Shown here piece after piece: positions 10,912 to 21,834 of a stretch of 64,000 nt of DNA. Numbering within the stretch: position 1 is the stretch's first letter; each line of letters begins with the position of its first letter. The notes beneath the pieces are model-generated. The model was given only the letters and a program-made list of their open reading frames with translations, searched no databases and had not been told where the DNA came from. Position numbers and translations under genes: made by a program. Origin of the DNA: Panicum virgatum (taxonomy: Eukaryota; Streptophyta; Magnoliopsida; Poales; Poaceae); contig NC_053146.1 of assembly GCF_016808335.1 (NCBI RefSeq), positions 5,247,015 to 5,311,014 on the forward strand, read 5' to 3'.

Positions 10912-11565
10912 CAAATAAACAGACTTGACATATATATGCTTATCTATTACTTCATCTGATGATGTTAGTGGATCAGATAAGCTTCATACTTGCAGCGACT
11001 TCCAGCACAAGTGATAATCTGCAATGATACAAAAAAAACCACTGACATGTCGATACACCACCTGCCTCCAGATCCAGAATAAGTTGTTCCTGCTACGCAA
11101 TCTTATCTTCTCAACTTAAACAACTTCCAGAGGAAGCGACAACGCAAAACCAATGCATCTTTCCAGCAGAACCTTTTGGATTAAAGTGATAGCACAATCT
11201 GCCATGCTTTCAATACTCCTAACAAAGCACATGCTGTTATTCAGGATCCTTAACTCCTCCAATTTAACTTCTTGATATGCCCAGAACTCAGATAACCACA
11301 AGACACGACACCACTTGAAAGCCATGATCAGCGATAAACCCAGCAATCGTCGTAGGAAGCAATATGATTAAATTACAGTTTGAATATATTTACATTATTA
11401 CACAATCGAGAGAATGAAACCATGATAAAGGAGAAGGATAGACACAATTGAGACCCCCTACCACGCTAACCCAGACCACCACCTGAAGGAACCTATCGTT
11501 TGGAGTGAACTTGAGGACTCAGGAACTCAGGCATGAATTCAGCAATCCCTGCACACGACCATGCA

Positions 11566-12060
11566 TCATATCTTGTTGATCTTCTCTGCCATCACAACTG
11601 GATTTTGCTTGGCAATCTGCTCCCGTGCCACCTTCTTGTAGTCAAAGGTGCACTGGTGGGAGTCGGTGTAGCGGTGCATGGAGCAGAAGGTGCCCCCACA
11701 GCGGCAGAGAAAGCCGGTCAGCCCAACCTTCTTGCGGCAGGTCAGGCACCGGTTGCTGGGCGGCTTTGGCGGCTCCTGCTCTGCTTGCTTCTCCGCAACA
11801 GCTTCAGCGGCAGCAGCTGCAGGCACATCATCTTGATTTGCTGTCTCCATTGGTGCCGCAGAAGAAGATGCCACCGTGATCACCTTCTTCTCAACCACAG
11901 GGGCTTCCATCAACTTGATGAAGTCCCTGTAGCACTTCGAGCACATATTGTTCGTCATGCTGCTGCCGAAGAAACCACAGTTGTTTATGCACAGAATTGG
12001 GGCCTCAGGCGCATGGACTCCAGTCTCCTCGGACTCCTGTTTCCAGCTCTCCTGTGCCAT
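11566..12060 (-). CDS. SAP: A20/AN1 zinc-finger stress-associated protein
   Basis: This is an uninterrupted 164-residue frame. An A20 finger lies near residues 20-45, with cysteines in ILCINNCGFFG and MCSKCYRDF. An Ala/Glu-rich linker of about 55 residues follows, then an AN1 finger near 103-145 (NRCLTCRKKVG, FLCRCGGTFCSMHRY, HQCTFDYKK). All zinc ligands are present. Plant A20-AN1 proteins (SAP family) act in abiotic stress responses, and several bind or ligate ubiquitin through A20. The start at 12060 is the first ATG after a TTGCAG acceptor at 12074, so a leader intron of about 1.5 kb is likely. The 3' UTR probably extends to about 11370. By neighbourhood it may correspond to rice OsSAP9, but I could not check. 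Confidence 0.93.
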   Translation of the reverse strand: MAQESWKQESEETGVHAPEAPILCINNCGFFGSSMTNNMCSKCYRDFIKLMEAPVVEKKVITVASSSAAPMETANQDDVPAAAAAEAVAEKQAEQEPPKPPSNRCLTCRKKVGLTGFLCRCGGTFCSMHRYTDSHQCTFDYKKVAREQIAKQNPVVMAEKINKI

Positions 12061-13597
12061 TGCTACAGATGGGCTGCAAGGACATAGGTTCTAGCTCATT
12101 AGCAAGAAATGGGCACGCAGTAAGCGTGAGAACTGGCCAAAAAAATACATGATTCAGATTCAGAGAGACCTAATGCTCAACAATGGAACTTATAAGGTTG
12201 TACAGGAAGATACTAAGAGGAAACTAGGAATTCTGGATTGAATCATGAAAAGAAATGTAGCATTTTTCAACCCTTGTTTTCTCTTTACAGGACAAGACCA
12301 GTTCTGACCACCAGCTGAAAAACAAATCTGACTTGCAACAATCACAAATGAATAATCCCAAGCTAACGAACTTGTGCCAATTATCCAAGGGTGCCATGAT
12401 GCAAGGTCTTTGAAACACAAACACGGCACATATTTATTCAAATAAGCAGTAGGCGCAGGCAAAGATTCACATAAGCTGTATAGCTTCTAGTTGATTCAAA
12501 TATCAGAAGTATTATCAATGATTCTATCCTCAGTCCCTTGTAAGTTGATGCAAACATCAAAAGTTTCTCTTTTATCCATAATCTAAAAACATCAAAAAAT
12601 TCTATCGATGATTCTTTCTTCCTGACCTGAGACTACTTTCTACTAGCATATTAAGCTGTAATACAGAAAACAGACAGAGACATCAACTTGTCTGTCAGCT
12701 TCTCAAGCAGAACAAAGTAAGGGCAAACGCATCAAACCTGCAGCGCAGCAATGGGATTGTTAGCCAACAACCTGAGCCCCAGGTCTTCTGTTTGAGCAGA
12801 TTTAACTCTATATCATCCTTATTGGCTACTCTACAAACAACTGAAGCTCTGCACCCCTTGGTCACTCAACTGCTTCACGCAATCATAGCATGAAGCCACG
12901 GATTTTTTGGTTGCTCCACAAGTAAAGATTGCTCAACTAGCACCAGCACAAGGCAGGCAACCAAGCAGCATACGGGCGAAGCAATCACCCAGGCGCACAC
13001 CCAATTCACGTAGCCAAACCTCATCAGCACGTCCAAGCAATTGAACTCGCCAAGGTCACCGTGAAACTTCTGGACATAATCAATGGCCCATCACCAAGGC
13101 TATCCACGCCAAGCAAGGCAAGGAGGCTCGCTGCTTCATCCACGAGCAAGCAGCCACTCGCGCCACGATGGGGCCAGGATGAACTCAGACCCCCATCCGC
13201 CGCCAACCACCAAAGCTCGTTCACCGAACACCCAAAGGCGAACCCAAATCCTCCTCACAAACTGCCCAACGGAGGAGCAGAGAGACGCGCGGGCGCAGAC
13301 CCCACGCCGGCATGCCGCCAACCACAGCGGTCAACCCAATTCAAGCTCGCGCAGATCCGATCCGAACCCAACCGCCACGCCTCGACCCAGCCACAAGACC
13401 ACCAGCCTAGAACGAAACAGCACGCGCGAAATTCCCAAAAAGAATTCGACGGACCCGCGGACCCCGTCAACGGCGGGCCTCGGGCGGAGCGGAGGCGGAG
13501 CCCGCCCCAGATCGGCCGGCGCGCGCGCTGGCGATCGGATCTGGGGCCGGGGAAGAAGAGGATGAGGGGTAGGAGGAGGGGGAGCGGCGGCACCAAC

Positions 13598-13690
13598 CTG
13601 TGGGCGAGACACCACGCGACCTTTCCCCTTCCCCCCGCGGAGAATTTTTTTTTTCCCGGGTCGACCGTCGAGAGGAAGGCGAAGGGAGGA
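13598..13690 (-). other. Probable non-coding leader exon and promoter of the SAP gene
   Basis: A CACAG|GTTGGT donor (exon end at 13598) precedes the TTGCAG acceptor at 12074. An AAATAAG TATA-like motif lies near 13700 on the minus strand. GC content and open chromatin-like composition between 13200 and 13740 fit a promoter and 5' UTR. A long first intron in the 5' UTR is common in plant SAP genes and can enhance expression. Alternative leader exons within 12700-13590 are possible. Confidence 0.5.
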
Positions 13691-13883
13691 GGCGTCGGCT
13701 TATTTGAGGGGGGCCGTTGGCCAACCCTTTCCCGATCCGCCGGTGCACTTACCGTCGGATTAGATTAGATTAATTAACTAATCGGGCGGTTAATTAGCGC
13801 CGACGGAGGGAAAGGCAGCCCAGGAAGGGTTTTGGGCCGCACGGCCCATCAATGGAGAGGCAGCCAAGGGTCCGCATATGTTA

Positions 13884-14114
13884 GGCCGCGTTTAGTTCCA
13901 AAAATTCCCAAACTTTTCCGTCACATCGAATTTTTCAACACATGCATGAAGTATTAAATATAATTAAAAAAATAACTAATTACACAGTCTGACTGATTAC
14001 CACGAAATGAATCTAACGACATTAATTAATCTATGATTGGACATTAATTACCAAATAAAAACGAAACATGCTACGGTATCGTAACCCAAAGTTTTTCGCG
14101 ATCTAAACGCGGCC
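13884..14114. mobile_element. Tourist-like MITE with TTA duplication
   Basis: Termini GGCCGCGTTTAG and CTAAACGCGGCC are exact inverted repeats, flanked by TTA at 13881-13883 and 14115-14117. The 231-bp AT-rich body has no coding capacity. It lies just upstream of the SAP promoter. Confidence 0.85.
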
Positions 14115-14565
14115 TTAGGTTCGGCCTAACTGGGAATGCAGCGATCGCTCGCCAGAGCCGCTGCTGGCGCGCGATGTGCCTGATATGCGGCACTTTTTTA
14201 GGTCTAATCTTAATGTTCCACATATCCCTTTTCTTTTCCTTCATTTTCTATTTTATTTTTACTTCTCAACATGTGGTAGGTACGATCATTAGCATGGGTA
14301 AATAATTAGTACATAAAATATTTTCTTTCATTTCTTTTTCTTTCCTTTCATTTACCCGTATCTTCTTATTTAACATGTGTTTGAAAAGTTTATCTAGAAA
14401 GAGTTAAACGCAAAGTTGTGTATATAGATTTACGATGACGCTGATTACTTGTATAAGTTATTTATAAAAGTTAGGTTAGAAAGATTTTCCCAGAGAAGTT
14501 TTCATTATAATTTTATCTGTAAACGTTGTTTGGCACTAGTCTCATATGAACTTGTGATGAAAGAT

Positions 14566-16203
14566 CATGGTTATTAAGGTGTCGCCTAGTCATCGAGGCG
14601 CTAAAAAAACCTAGGTGTCGGGGACAGCACGACCAAAAATAAGCCAAATGAGAGAGGAGAGTAGACAGAAGAGAGGGGAAGAACTGGCGGGGACTGGGAG
14701 AGTTTTTTGGATTCTGGCCATCGTCGGAAGTGGGCTTCGGAGATATGCCATCCCTCAAAGCGGTTTCGGAGATTTGCCATTATTAAACGAGACGCGCCCG
14801 CTGGAATGCCATCTGAGAGTTTTTACCATTTTTTCTTTCTCTATTGCCCCTGCCCCTCTCCTTTTCTATTTGCTGCGGATGGAATGGGGCGGCCGAAACG
14901 GATCGAGCACCACCGCTCGTCACTCGTCCACTCCCCAAGGCGACCGCCGGCGCCGAGCGTGTCTCCGACGCCGAGGCCGCCGCTCGCGCGAAGCCCACCT
15001 CCCGTCGAGCGCGCGTCTGTCTCCGAGCTTGCTCGCCGGCGAGCCCAACCCCCGCGCCGCCCAACTGATAGCCTCCATGGCCGAACTTGCTGTCCTCCAT
15101 GTCCGGCCTTGGGGGCGTCGCTGCCGTGCTGGACTCCATGGCCGCCATGGGTGAGAACGGCGGGGAGGTGCCATAGTCGTGTGGCCAAGCCGACCTGGGG
15201 CCAGCCATGGCGAGCGGGCCACAGGTAGCCAGCGCAGGCCGTCGGGGCGCAGGCCGCGAGGGTCTGCAGCTTAAGCGCCGTGGGGGGTGAGGGCCGTGTG
15301 GGGAGGGGGGCTCACTGTGGGGGGCTCGCCGGTGCGCGCCGCCTGGGATCGAGATGAGCAGGGAAGCGCTCCGAGTAGGGAGGCGGAGCAGAGCATGAGC
15401 AGGGAGGCGGAGCCGAGCAGGGAAGCGTGGGGGGCACGGGGGGACTCGCCGTGGGGGGCTCGCCGGAGATGTGTGTGCCGCCGGGAGTGCTCCGTTCCGT
15501 CCCAGTGAAGGAGAAAGAAAGGGACAGGGGTAGATGAGGAAGAAAAAAGGGTTAAGACCCTCAGATGACATTCCAGCGGGTGTGACATGTTTCATAATGG
15601 CAAATCTCCGAAGTCCATTTGAGGGATGACATTTCTCCGAAGCCCACTTCTGACGATGACGAGAATCCAAAAAGCTCGGACTGGGAAGGCCGAGCACTTG
15701 TCTCTGCTCCATCCCAATCGGCTCCAGATGCTATGGCGATCACAAACTTCTGCAGAATCAGACATCTAGGAAGGGCAGTAGAAGTCAGCAGCCCTCGATC
15801 TGCGATCTATAGGCGACTGGAGGGGATCTGGAAGGGGCAACATCAGCAGTGAGGATGGGGAGAGGAAGGGAGCAATGGTTGTGTGCGGTAGCAGCACAAA
15901 TGGAGAACGTGATAGGGGAGGAACGTAAGTGGTGGCGGAGACCTGGAATACTTGTCGATGGGGAGGGCTGAGGGAACTGATAGATCACACACAATATGCC
16001 AGGAAGGGATATATGGGCTGGCTAGTGGGCTGGGCCTTTCTTAGTATCTTGTTCTTCTTTTTTTCTTCTTTTCTTTTTCTTTTTTTCTTTCCTCTATGCT
16101 GTTGCTTTGAAGTTTCTTACAATCATATAGCGTCGCCTTGCTCGCCTAGGCAATTGGAAGAGGGTGGCTCACCACATCTCGCCTTAGCGTCTTAATAACC
16201 ATG
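14566..16203. mobile_element. hAT-like element carrying a nested Mutator-type insertion
   Basis: Terminal repeats CATGGTTATTAAG and CTTAATAACCATG face inward. They are flanked by TGAAAGAT (14558-14565) and TGAAAGGT (16204-16211), an 8-bp duplication with one mismatch, as expected for hAT insertion. Subterminal GTCGCCTAG/CTAGGCGA motifs recur inside both ends. The element contains the 978-bp Mutator-type element at 14700-15677 and no transposase. Confidence 0.65.
14700..15677. mobile_element. Pack-MULE-like element with 9-bp duplication
   Basis: Long terminal inverted repeats of about 180 bp (14700-14875 and 15500-15677) start GAG(T/C)TTTTTGGATTCT. The element is flanked by exact GGACTGGGA at 14691-14699 and 15678-15686, the 9-bp duplication diagnostic of Mutator-like elements. 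The 600-bp interior is GC-rich and gene-like in composition, as in Pack-MULEs that carry host gene pieces. I could not identify the captured source. Open frames run on both strands, none with a domain. Confidence 0.8.
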
Positions 16204-17298
16204 TGAAAGGTTATCATTAAAAAATTATTCTAAAAAATTGTAAGGAGAAGTTATGCCTAAAAGTTTGTTCAAAACTTCTCTAACAACAATTTCACTGAAA
16301 AGATAATCTAAAAAAGTTTGGATATAAAAGTTATACATGAAATTTATATACATAATTTTATAACTTCCCAAAATAGAAAATTACAGAAATTAAAATTTTC
16401 CAAAAAAATGGAAAGTTCTACCTAGTCGAAGATAGCTTGTGGGGGGAGCGGCCGCCAGCGAACTTTAGGGTTTCGGATTTCCAGGATTGGGGTCGGCTTC
16501 CATAGCTGGCGACTTGGGAGCGCCAACGGCTGGCCGAGGCTTGGCGGTGGCCGGCCGTGAAGGCGAAGAGAAGGCGGCGGCGGCGAGACTAGTTGGCGTT
16601 GGCGGGCCGCAGTGAGACTAGTTGGCGTCGGTGGCGGTGGTCGGTGTGGGGTGGCGAGGAGCGGTGCCGGAGGCGAGGGCATGCAAAGCTCTCCTATGCT
16701 TACACGACGTTGTTGATTAGCATTCTAAAAAGAAAATACAAAAATTGGAACCCAAGCATGAACACAACGCCTTTTTTTTTCACATCCTGGTCCAATCAGT
16801 TCGATCTTGTTTGGGAAATAAGGGAATATACAGCCAACTCTATCCATCTGCGTTGATCTGTTCAATCTAATCCATACCATATACTCTCGATTACTCCCTG
16901 CACTGTAATTACATGCTTATCTTCAAGCAACAAGATAGACACGTCCTGCGTCAGGCCTCACACTTCCCTTGCTGTTCCAGCTCCAGCCATGCTTCACAGA
17001 ATCACAATAGCCGGCATGCGTTACTGGCGTTACCTTGCCACTCACCCAACTCCATCAGTTTCATGGTCTCCCCGGGAGCAAAGCGTTATCGATGAATCCA
17101 GACGAGATGCCTTCCAGGAGGAGATCACGGCGATCCGGCGCCCGTTTTAGCTGACGAGGCCCTTTAAACCCTCCCCAAAACGAGCCGTCTCGCTATATAT
17201 GGCCGGACCGGCCGGCGCCGGCGAGCCGTGCAGCTAGCGCAGGCTTGCAGCGTGCAGGGCCTCCGCCTCCTCCAGCTTACAGCCAAGCCGGTTCCGGC
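16204..17298. other. Upstream region of the gibberellin oxidase gene
   Basis: AT-rich DNA is followed by a small GC-rich patch (16440-16680) without a recognisable gene. A TATATAT box at about 17190-17197 sits roughly 105 bp before the ATG at 17299, giving a likely transcription start near 17220. Confidence 0.5.
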
Positions 17299-18664
17299 AT
17301 GGCGGTGGTGTTCGACGCCGAGGTGCTGAGCCGGGCGGAGCGCATCCCGGCGCAGTTCGTGTGGCCGGCCGAGGAGCGGCCGGCGGGCGGCGGCGTGGAG
17401 GAGATGGACATCCCCGTGGTCGACCTCGCTGGATTCCTCCGCGGCGGCGGGGAGCTCCCGCGCGGCGTGGCGGAGGCGTGCGAGCGGCACGGGTTCTTCC
17501 AGGTGGTGGGCCACGGCGTGGGCGCCGCCCTGATCACCGAGGCGTACCGCTGCTGCGACGCCTTCTACGCGCGCCCGCTCGCCGAGAAGCAGCGCGCGCG
17601 CCGCCGCCCCGGGGAGAGCCACGGCTACGCCAGCAGCTTCACGGACCGTTTCGACGCTAGCCTGCCGTGGAAGGAGACGCTGTCGTTCCACTGCCCCGCG
17701 CCGCCGGCGCCGGGGAGCGGCCGCCCCGTCGCCGACTACTTCGTCGGCATCCTCGGCGAGGAGTACCGCCACATGGGGTACGTTACGTCCGTGAGTTCCG
17801 TTCCGGCGTCAAAACCCCTGCACAGCGTGTTAGGTCCAATCATCAAAATTCTCCTTAAATTTTTGCAAGCAAAACGCAATCAAAATGCAGACGCAAAACT
17901 TGTTAATTCTTGCAAAATTCTGTTTTTGATTAGCTTATCCTTGCAAACTGAACGCTGAATCTCCGTAATCTCAGTTGCAAAACGGAGTTTAACACTAACC
18001 TTATGCGCATGATGCACGGATGGAATGCAGGGAGGTGTACCAGGAATACTGCGACACGATGACGCGGCTGGCGCTGGACGTCACGGAGGTGCTCGCGGCG
18101 GCGCTGGGGCTGCCGGACCGCGGCGCGCTGCGGGGCTTCTTCGCCGGCGGCGACTCCGTCATGCGGCTCAACCACTACCCGCCGTGCCGGCAGCCGCACC
18201 TGACGCTGGGGACGGGCCCGCACCGGGACCCGACGTCGCTGACGCTGCTGCACCAGGACGGCCTCGGCGGGCTGCAGGTGCGCGCCGGCGGCGAGTGGCG
18301 CGCCGTGCGGCCCAGCGCGGACGCGCTCGTCGTCAACATCGGCGACACCTTCGCCGCGCTCACCGACGGTCGCCACGCCAGCTGCCTCCACCGCGCCGTC
18401 GTGAGCAGCGGCGCCGCCCGCAGGTCGCTCACCTTCTTCCTCAACCCGCCGCTGGACCGCGTCGTCCGCCCGCCGGACGCGCTCCTGGACGCCGCCGCCG
18501 GCCGCCCGCGCGCGTACCCGGACTTCACCTGGCGCGAGTTCCTCGAGTTCACGCAGAAGCACTACCGGTCGGACGCCAGCACCATGGACGCCTTCGTGGC
18601 GTCGATCGCGCGAGGCCGCGGAGACGATGGCGACCATGGCCATGGTGGACAGGAGGAGGAGTGA
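17299..18664 (+). CDS. GA20ox: Gibberellin 20-oxidase (2-oxoglutarate/Fe(II) dioxygenase)
   Basis: Two exons, 17299-17777 and 18031-18664, join to a 370-residue protein; the usual length is 360-390. The N-terminal dioxygenase domain has IPAQFVWP, IPVVDLAGF and ACERHGFFQVVGHG. LPWKETLSF is a GA20ox hallmark. The catalytic core has NHYPPC and LGTGPHRDPTSLTLLHQD, in which the His and Asp bind iron; the distal iron His is in CLHRAV, and RRS binds 2-oxoglutarate. The enzyme oxidises C-20 of gibberellin precursors in the cytosol, a rate-limiting step to bioactive GA that controls stem height. Start: first ATG after the TATA box, in good context. The intron is GTACGT...GCAG. Most GA20ox genes have a second intron near CLHRAV; here that region is continuous. 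It may be the counterpart of a rice chromosome 7 GA20ox, unchecked. Confidence 0.93.
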
Positions 18665-19696
18665 TCGATCTCTCTCTACCTCATAGGCAGCAGTGGCCGG
18701 CGACGACGCATCCATGGACGCATGCTAGTTGTGTAGTACTAAATAAGATGCTAGATCTCCATGGATGTAGATGGTGGAATAAGGACTCCCATGGCGACAA
18801 TTGAGAGTAACCTCGCGGTTTTAGCACATCTTCAATGCTTGATTTTGCTTGCGCTGTGGTGATGAACAATGTTGGTGTAGAATGCATGCATTCATGCAAA
18901 ATGTTTGGTCATGTGATGGCACAGCGCGACTGTAGGTCATCATGTGCTAATTTCGTGTGGCTTGAGATGAAAAGGTCGTCTAATGACCTTTGATGTCTGC
19001 CTAACATAGGTACAATCACAAACTGGATTTGAAAGCTTTTGCTAAGAAGGGGAAGAAAAGCTTTGGTTCAACACAAATTGGTACCAGGTCACACACGAGC
19101 TTTTTTGCAGACGGTACCACAATTATTTTCTAGACGTGCTATATTATTTATACCCTTGGTCTATTTTTTTTCTCCTCCACAAATTGGCTCGTATGTTCCA
19201 TACACCATGTCAACATGCCCATGCCTCATTTTAGCTCATGTTTAAAGGTGGTTCGTTTAAATTTCAAAAAAGGTGGCTCATTTAAATTCTTTTGGGACAT
19301 GTCATTGTAGATTTATTCTAGGAACATGTTGTGTTCAAATATAATTTGATCTAAATTAGCAAGACTGGATAAAAAAGATGTTAGTTCAAATTCCTGGTGC
19401 AATGAGAAGATTTTACCTCCTTCAAAGAGCTGATGGGTTATGTCTCTTGGTGCTCTGTTGACAAGCTGTTACAACCCACAATGTTTAGGCAATGAGGATT
19501 TTACCTCCTTCAAAGAGCTGATGGATTATGTCTCTTGGTGCTCTGTTGACAAGCTGTCACAACCCACAATGTTTAGGTTTACAAATTAAAGCCAATTTGC
19601 CTTCTACATACCTCTCGAGGTCTCTTGGAGTTGGAAAGTTCAAAATTCCTTTGTAGAGAATCTTTATATCTCTTTACTTCACCGTTGTTCTTTTTA
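18665..19696. other. Intergenic region between convergent GA20ox and CAF1 genes
   Basis: 3' UTR of the oxidase gene followed by AT-rich DNA. The only structures seen are the 88-bp tandem duplication at 19401-19577 and the Stowaway MITE that follows. Confidence 0.5.
19401..19577. repeat. 88-bp tandem duplication
   Basis: AATGAGAAGATTTTACCTCC... (19401) recurs 88 bp later (from 19489) with only a few changes, ending in CACAATGTTTAGG in both copies. The near identity indicates a recent duplication. No coding role. Confidence 0.85.
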
Positions 19697-19811
19697 CTAC
19701 CTCCATCCCAATTTATAATTTATTTTATTTTTTCTAGATACATATATTTTGCTATGCACCTATGTCTAGATACATATAAATAACTATTGTAATTTAGAAA
19801 TGAGGGAGTAG
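19697..19811. mobile_element. Stowaway MITE
   Basis: Terminal motifs CTACCTCCATCCC and GAGGGAGTAG are inverted, flanked by TA on both sides (19695-19696, 19812-19813). The 115-bp AT-rich body and CTCC(A/G)TCCC terminus are typical of Stowaway/Mariner MITEs. Confidence 0.75.
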
Positions 19812-19979
19812 TAAATTGTATATATATACATGGCCTTGTGGAGCGAGGCACATTGCATATTTGCATGCCGTCTTAGAATGAAAGAAAGCCAAGAAAAGCT
19901 TCCGATTCTGCACAAAGATTCAATGAAAATGTTTTACAGACCATCCTAAACCCTAACCAAGTTCTACAGGCGGCAGCAG

Positions 19980-21236
19980 TTAGCACGCCGTGACATCGGT
20001 GAGGAAACCGGCGACCCTCGCGAGCTTGTCGTCGTCGTCGAAGTAGCTTTCTCGCAATTTCAGGAAGGTGTGGCAGGTCAGCAGGCTGTCGGAGCCGGCC
20101 TGGTGCGCCTCGCCGACGGCCCGCCCCACGTTGAGCTTCACGGCGACGCTCTCCAGCCCGCCGCGGAGGTCCCGCGGGTAGAGCCGCGCCATCTCCTTGA
20201 CGTCGAACAGCCGCCGCCGGAGCAGCGCCGCCTTGGCGACGCCCTCGAACTCCCCTGCCGACGTGGGCATCCTGTACCCGCCCCCGAACATCACCTTCAC
20301 CAGGTACGCGAGGTCGTAGCCGCCGCTGAACGTGACGACGCCGGCGCGGCCGAGGCCGGCGCGCACCCACTTGCGCAGCCGCGGGCCGAACTCCGCCGCG
20401 CCGACGCCGTGCCGGCGCGTGAGGTCGAAGTCGACGCCCTTGGCCCGCAGCATCGCGATGGACTCGGGCGCGTGGCGGTGGCGCCTCACGTCGAACTCAC
20501 GGAAGTTGAACTCCCACACGTACCGCGCGCCGCCGCCGAGGCCCGGGAGCCCGCCGCCGGCGTCGAACAGCGTGAGGCCGAGCTGGATCAGTTCCAGCGC
20601 GTCCACGTTCCGCCGCAGCAGCTCGTACCGCCGCTCCGGCGTGAGAGTGTACGCCGCCCCCGCGGGGCGGTACACCGTCCCCGGGAACTCCGTGTCCACC
20701 GCCGCGTACCGGAACCCGGGCAGGAGCGACTCGATCAGCCTGGCCTCCGCGTCGAAGTTGTGCGCCCACACCCGGCGCACCTCCACGCGCGGCGGCGCCG
20801 TCGGGGACGGCAGCGGCATCTGCCGCGCCGCCGAGGCCGGCAGCGGCCCGCGCGGCGAGGGTGTCGTCTCCATCGAGGAGCAGTCGGACGGCGTCGAGGG
20901 GGCCGAGGAGCCCGCGTCCATGACGTCCGGCTCCGGCGGCCGCTCGGATACGCAGCGCAGCTTGATCCGAGCAGGGACAGCCGTCGCGGGACGCAGCGGC
21001 TGCAGTTTCGCCGGCGGCGGCGCAAACTGCAGCCGCTGCGTCTTCATCTGCCGCCCCCGCGCGGCCTCCGCCATCGTCAACAGCTGCTGCTGCTGCTTCG
21101 GCGGCGCCGCCGGGTACGGCGCGGCCGAAATCATCGAGAAGGCGTGCAGCGCGTCGTACTCGTACGGCGGCGGCGGCGGCGGCGGCTCGGAGGCGTAGCG
21201 CGTCGCGATCGGAGAGAAGGCAGGAGCGCCGCACAT
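19980..21236 (-). CDS. CAF1: CAF1-family poly(A) deadenylase of the CCR4-NOT complex
   Basis: This intronless gene encodes 418 residues. The first about 145 residues are a low-complexity, Pro/Gln/Ser-rich extension. The CAF1 ribonuclease domain follows, with the DEDDh residues visible: DTEFPG (Asp and Glu), GVDFDLTRRHG with the nearby helical segment, SGGYDLAYLVKV (Asp) and HQAGSDSLLTCHTF (His and Asp). Related proteins remove mRNA 3' poly(A) tails in the cytoplasm and set mRNA decay in stress and defence. The start chosen is MCGAPAF at 21236; the frame stays open 14 codons further up but has no ATG. A CTATAAATC TATA box lies near 21335-21345. Many plant CAF1 proteins lack such a long N-terminal extension. 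The gene is tail-to-tail with GA20ox. Confidence 0.93.
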   Translation of the reverse strand: MCGAPAFSPIATRYASEPPPPPPPYEYDALHAFSMISAAPYPAAPPKQQQQLLTMAEAARGRQMKTQRLQFAPPPAKLQPLRPATAVPARIKLRCVSERPPEPDVMDAGSSAPSTPSDCSSMETTPSPRGPLPASAARQMPLPSPTAPPRVEVRRVWAHNFDAEARLIESLLPGFRYAAVDTEFPGTVYRPAGAAYTLTPERRYELLRRNVDALELIQLGLTLFDAGGGLPGLGGGARYVWEFNFREFDVRRHRHAPESIAMLRAKGVDFDLTRRHGVGAAEFGPRLRKWVRAGLGRAGVVTFSGGYDLAYLVKVMFGGGYRMPTSAGEFEGVAKAALLRRRLFDVKEMARLYPRDLRGGLESVAVKLNVGRAVGEAHQAGSDSLLTCHTFLKLRESYFDDDDKLARVAGFLTDVTAC

Positions 21237-21661
21237 CGCCGGGGAGCCCTGCTGGTCTCTCCTCCGCGCGCGCGCCAAAAGGATCTAATCTGATTTGACC
21301 TGCTGGATCGGTCGGGTTGCTACGGGGAGACGAGCGCGATTTATAGCGCGGGCGTACGGGGCGTCTGGCCGCACCCGTGTCGTGTTCGGGTGACGTATCC
21401 GACATTCCGACTCGGTGCTGTACGTCACGACCTATACAGGGAAACTTCTGCCGACGCGGCAGGGATACGCGGCACGTATTTATACCCGTCTTCAGGTTCC
21501 CCAGGCAAAAAGTACGTTTTTTTTGTAGGAATGTGTACGCGGCCTGTATCTATACGCCCGGAGTCTCACCACCATAAGCCTGCCGTTACCGTATACCTCT
21601 GTGAGCACTTAGTAGTCAGGACTAATATTGTGTTAGATTATAGTTCCCTTTTGAAATAATA

Positions 21662-21834
21662 CTCCTTCCGTCCCAAATTATATGTTATTTTGATAAATCT
21701 AGATATTTTTTTCTTTGCGAGGAGATAAATCTAGACACATAGTATGTATCTAGACATACCATGTATCTAGATGCGTAAAAATGAAATTATATATCTAAAA
21801 GCCCAACACAAACTATAATTTGCAACAAAAGGAG
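21662..21834. mobile_element. Stowaway MITE upstream of CAF1
   Basis: CTCCTTCCGTCCCAAATTAT at the left end and a matching inverted GGAG at the right are flanked by TA (21660-21661, 21835-21836). The body repeats TCTAGA(T/C)A(C/T)A motifs around an axis, as in Stowaway foldbacks. Confidence 0.7.

Noticed and set aside
14783..15712. 309-residue minus-strand frame
   Set aside because: Runs through both inverted ends of a Mutator-type element, so it cannot be an ordinary gene.
21237..21278. 14-codon upstream extension of CAF1
   Set aside because: Begins with TTG, not ATG; the first ATG is at 21236.
20070..21293. Two long plus-strand frames across the CAF1 gene
   Set aside because: Antisense shadows of a clear CAF1 deadenylase; high GC removes stops from the other frames.
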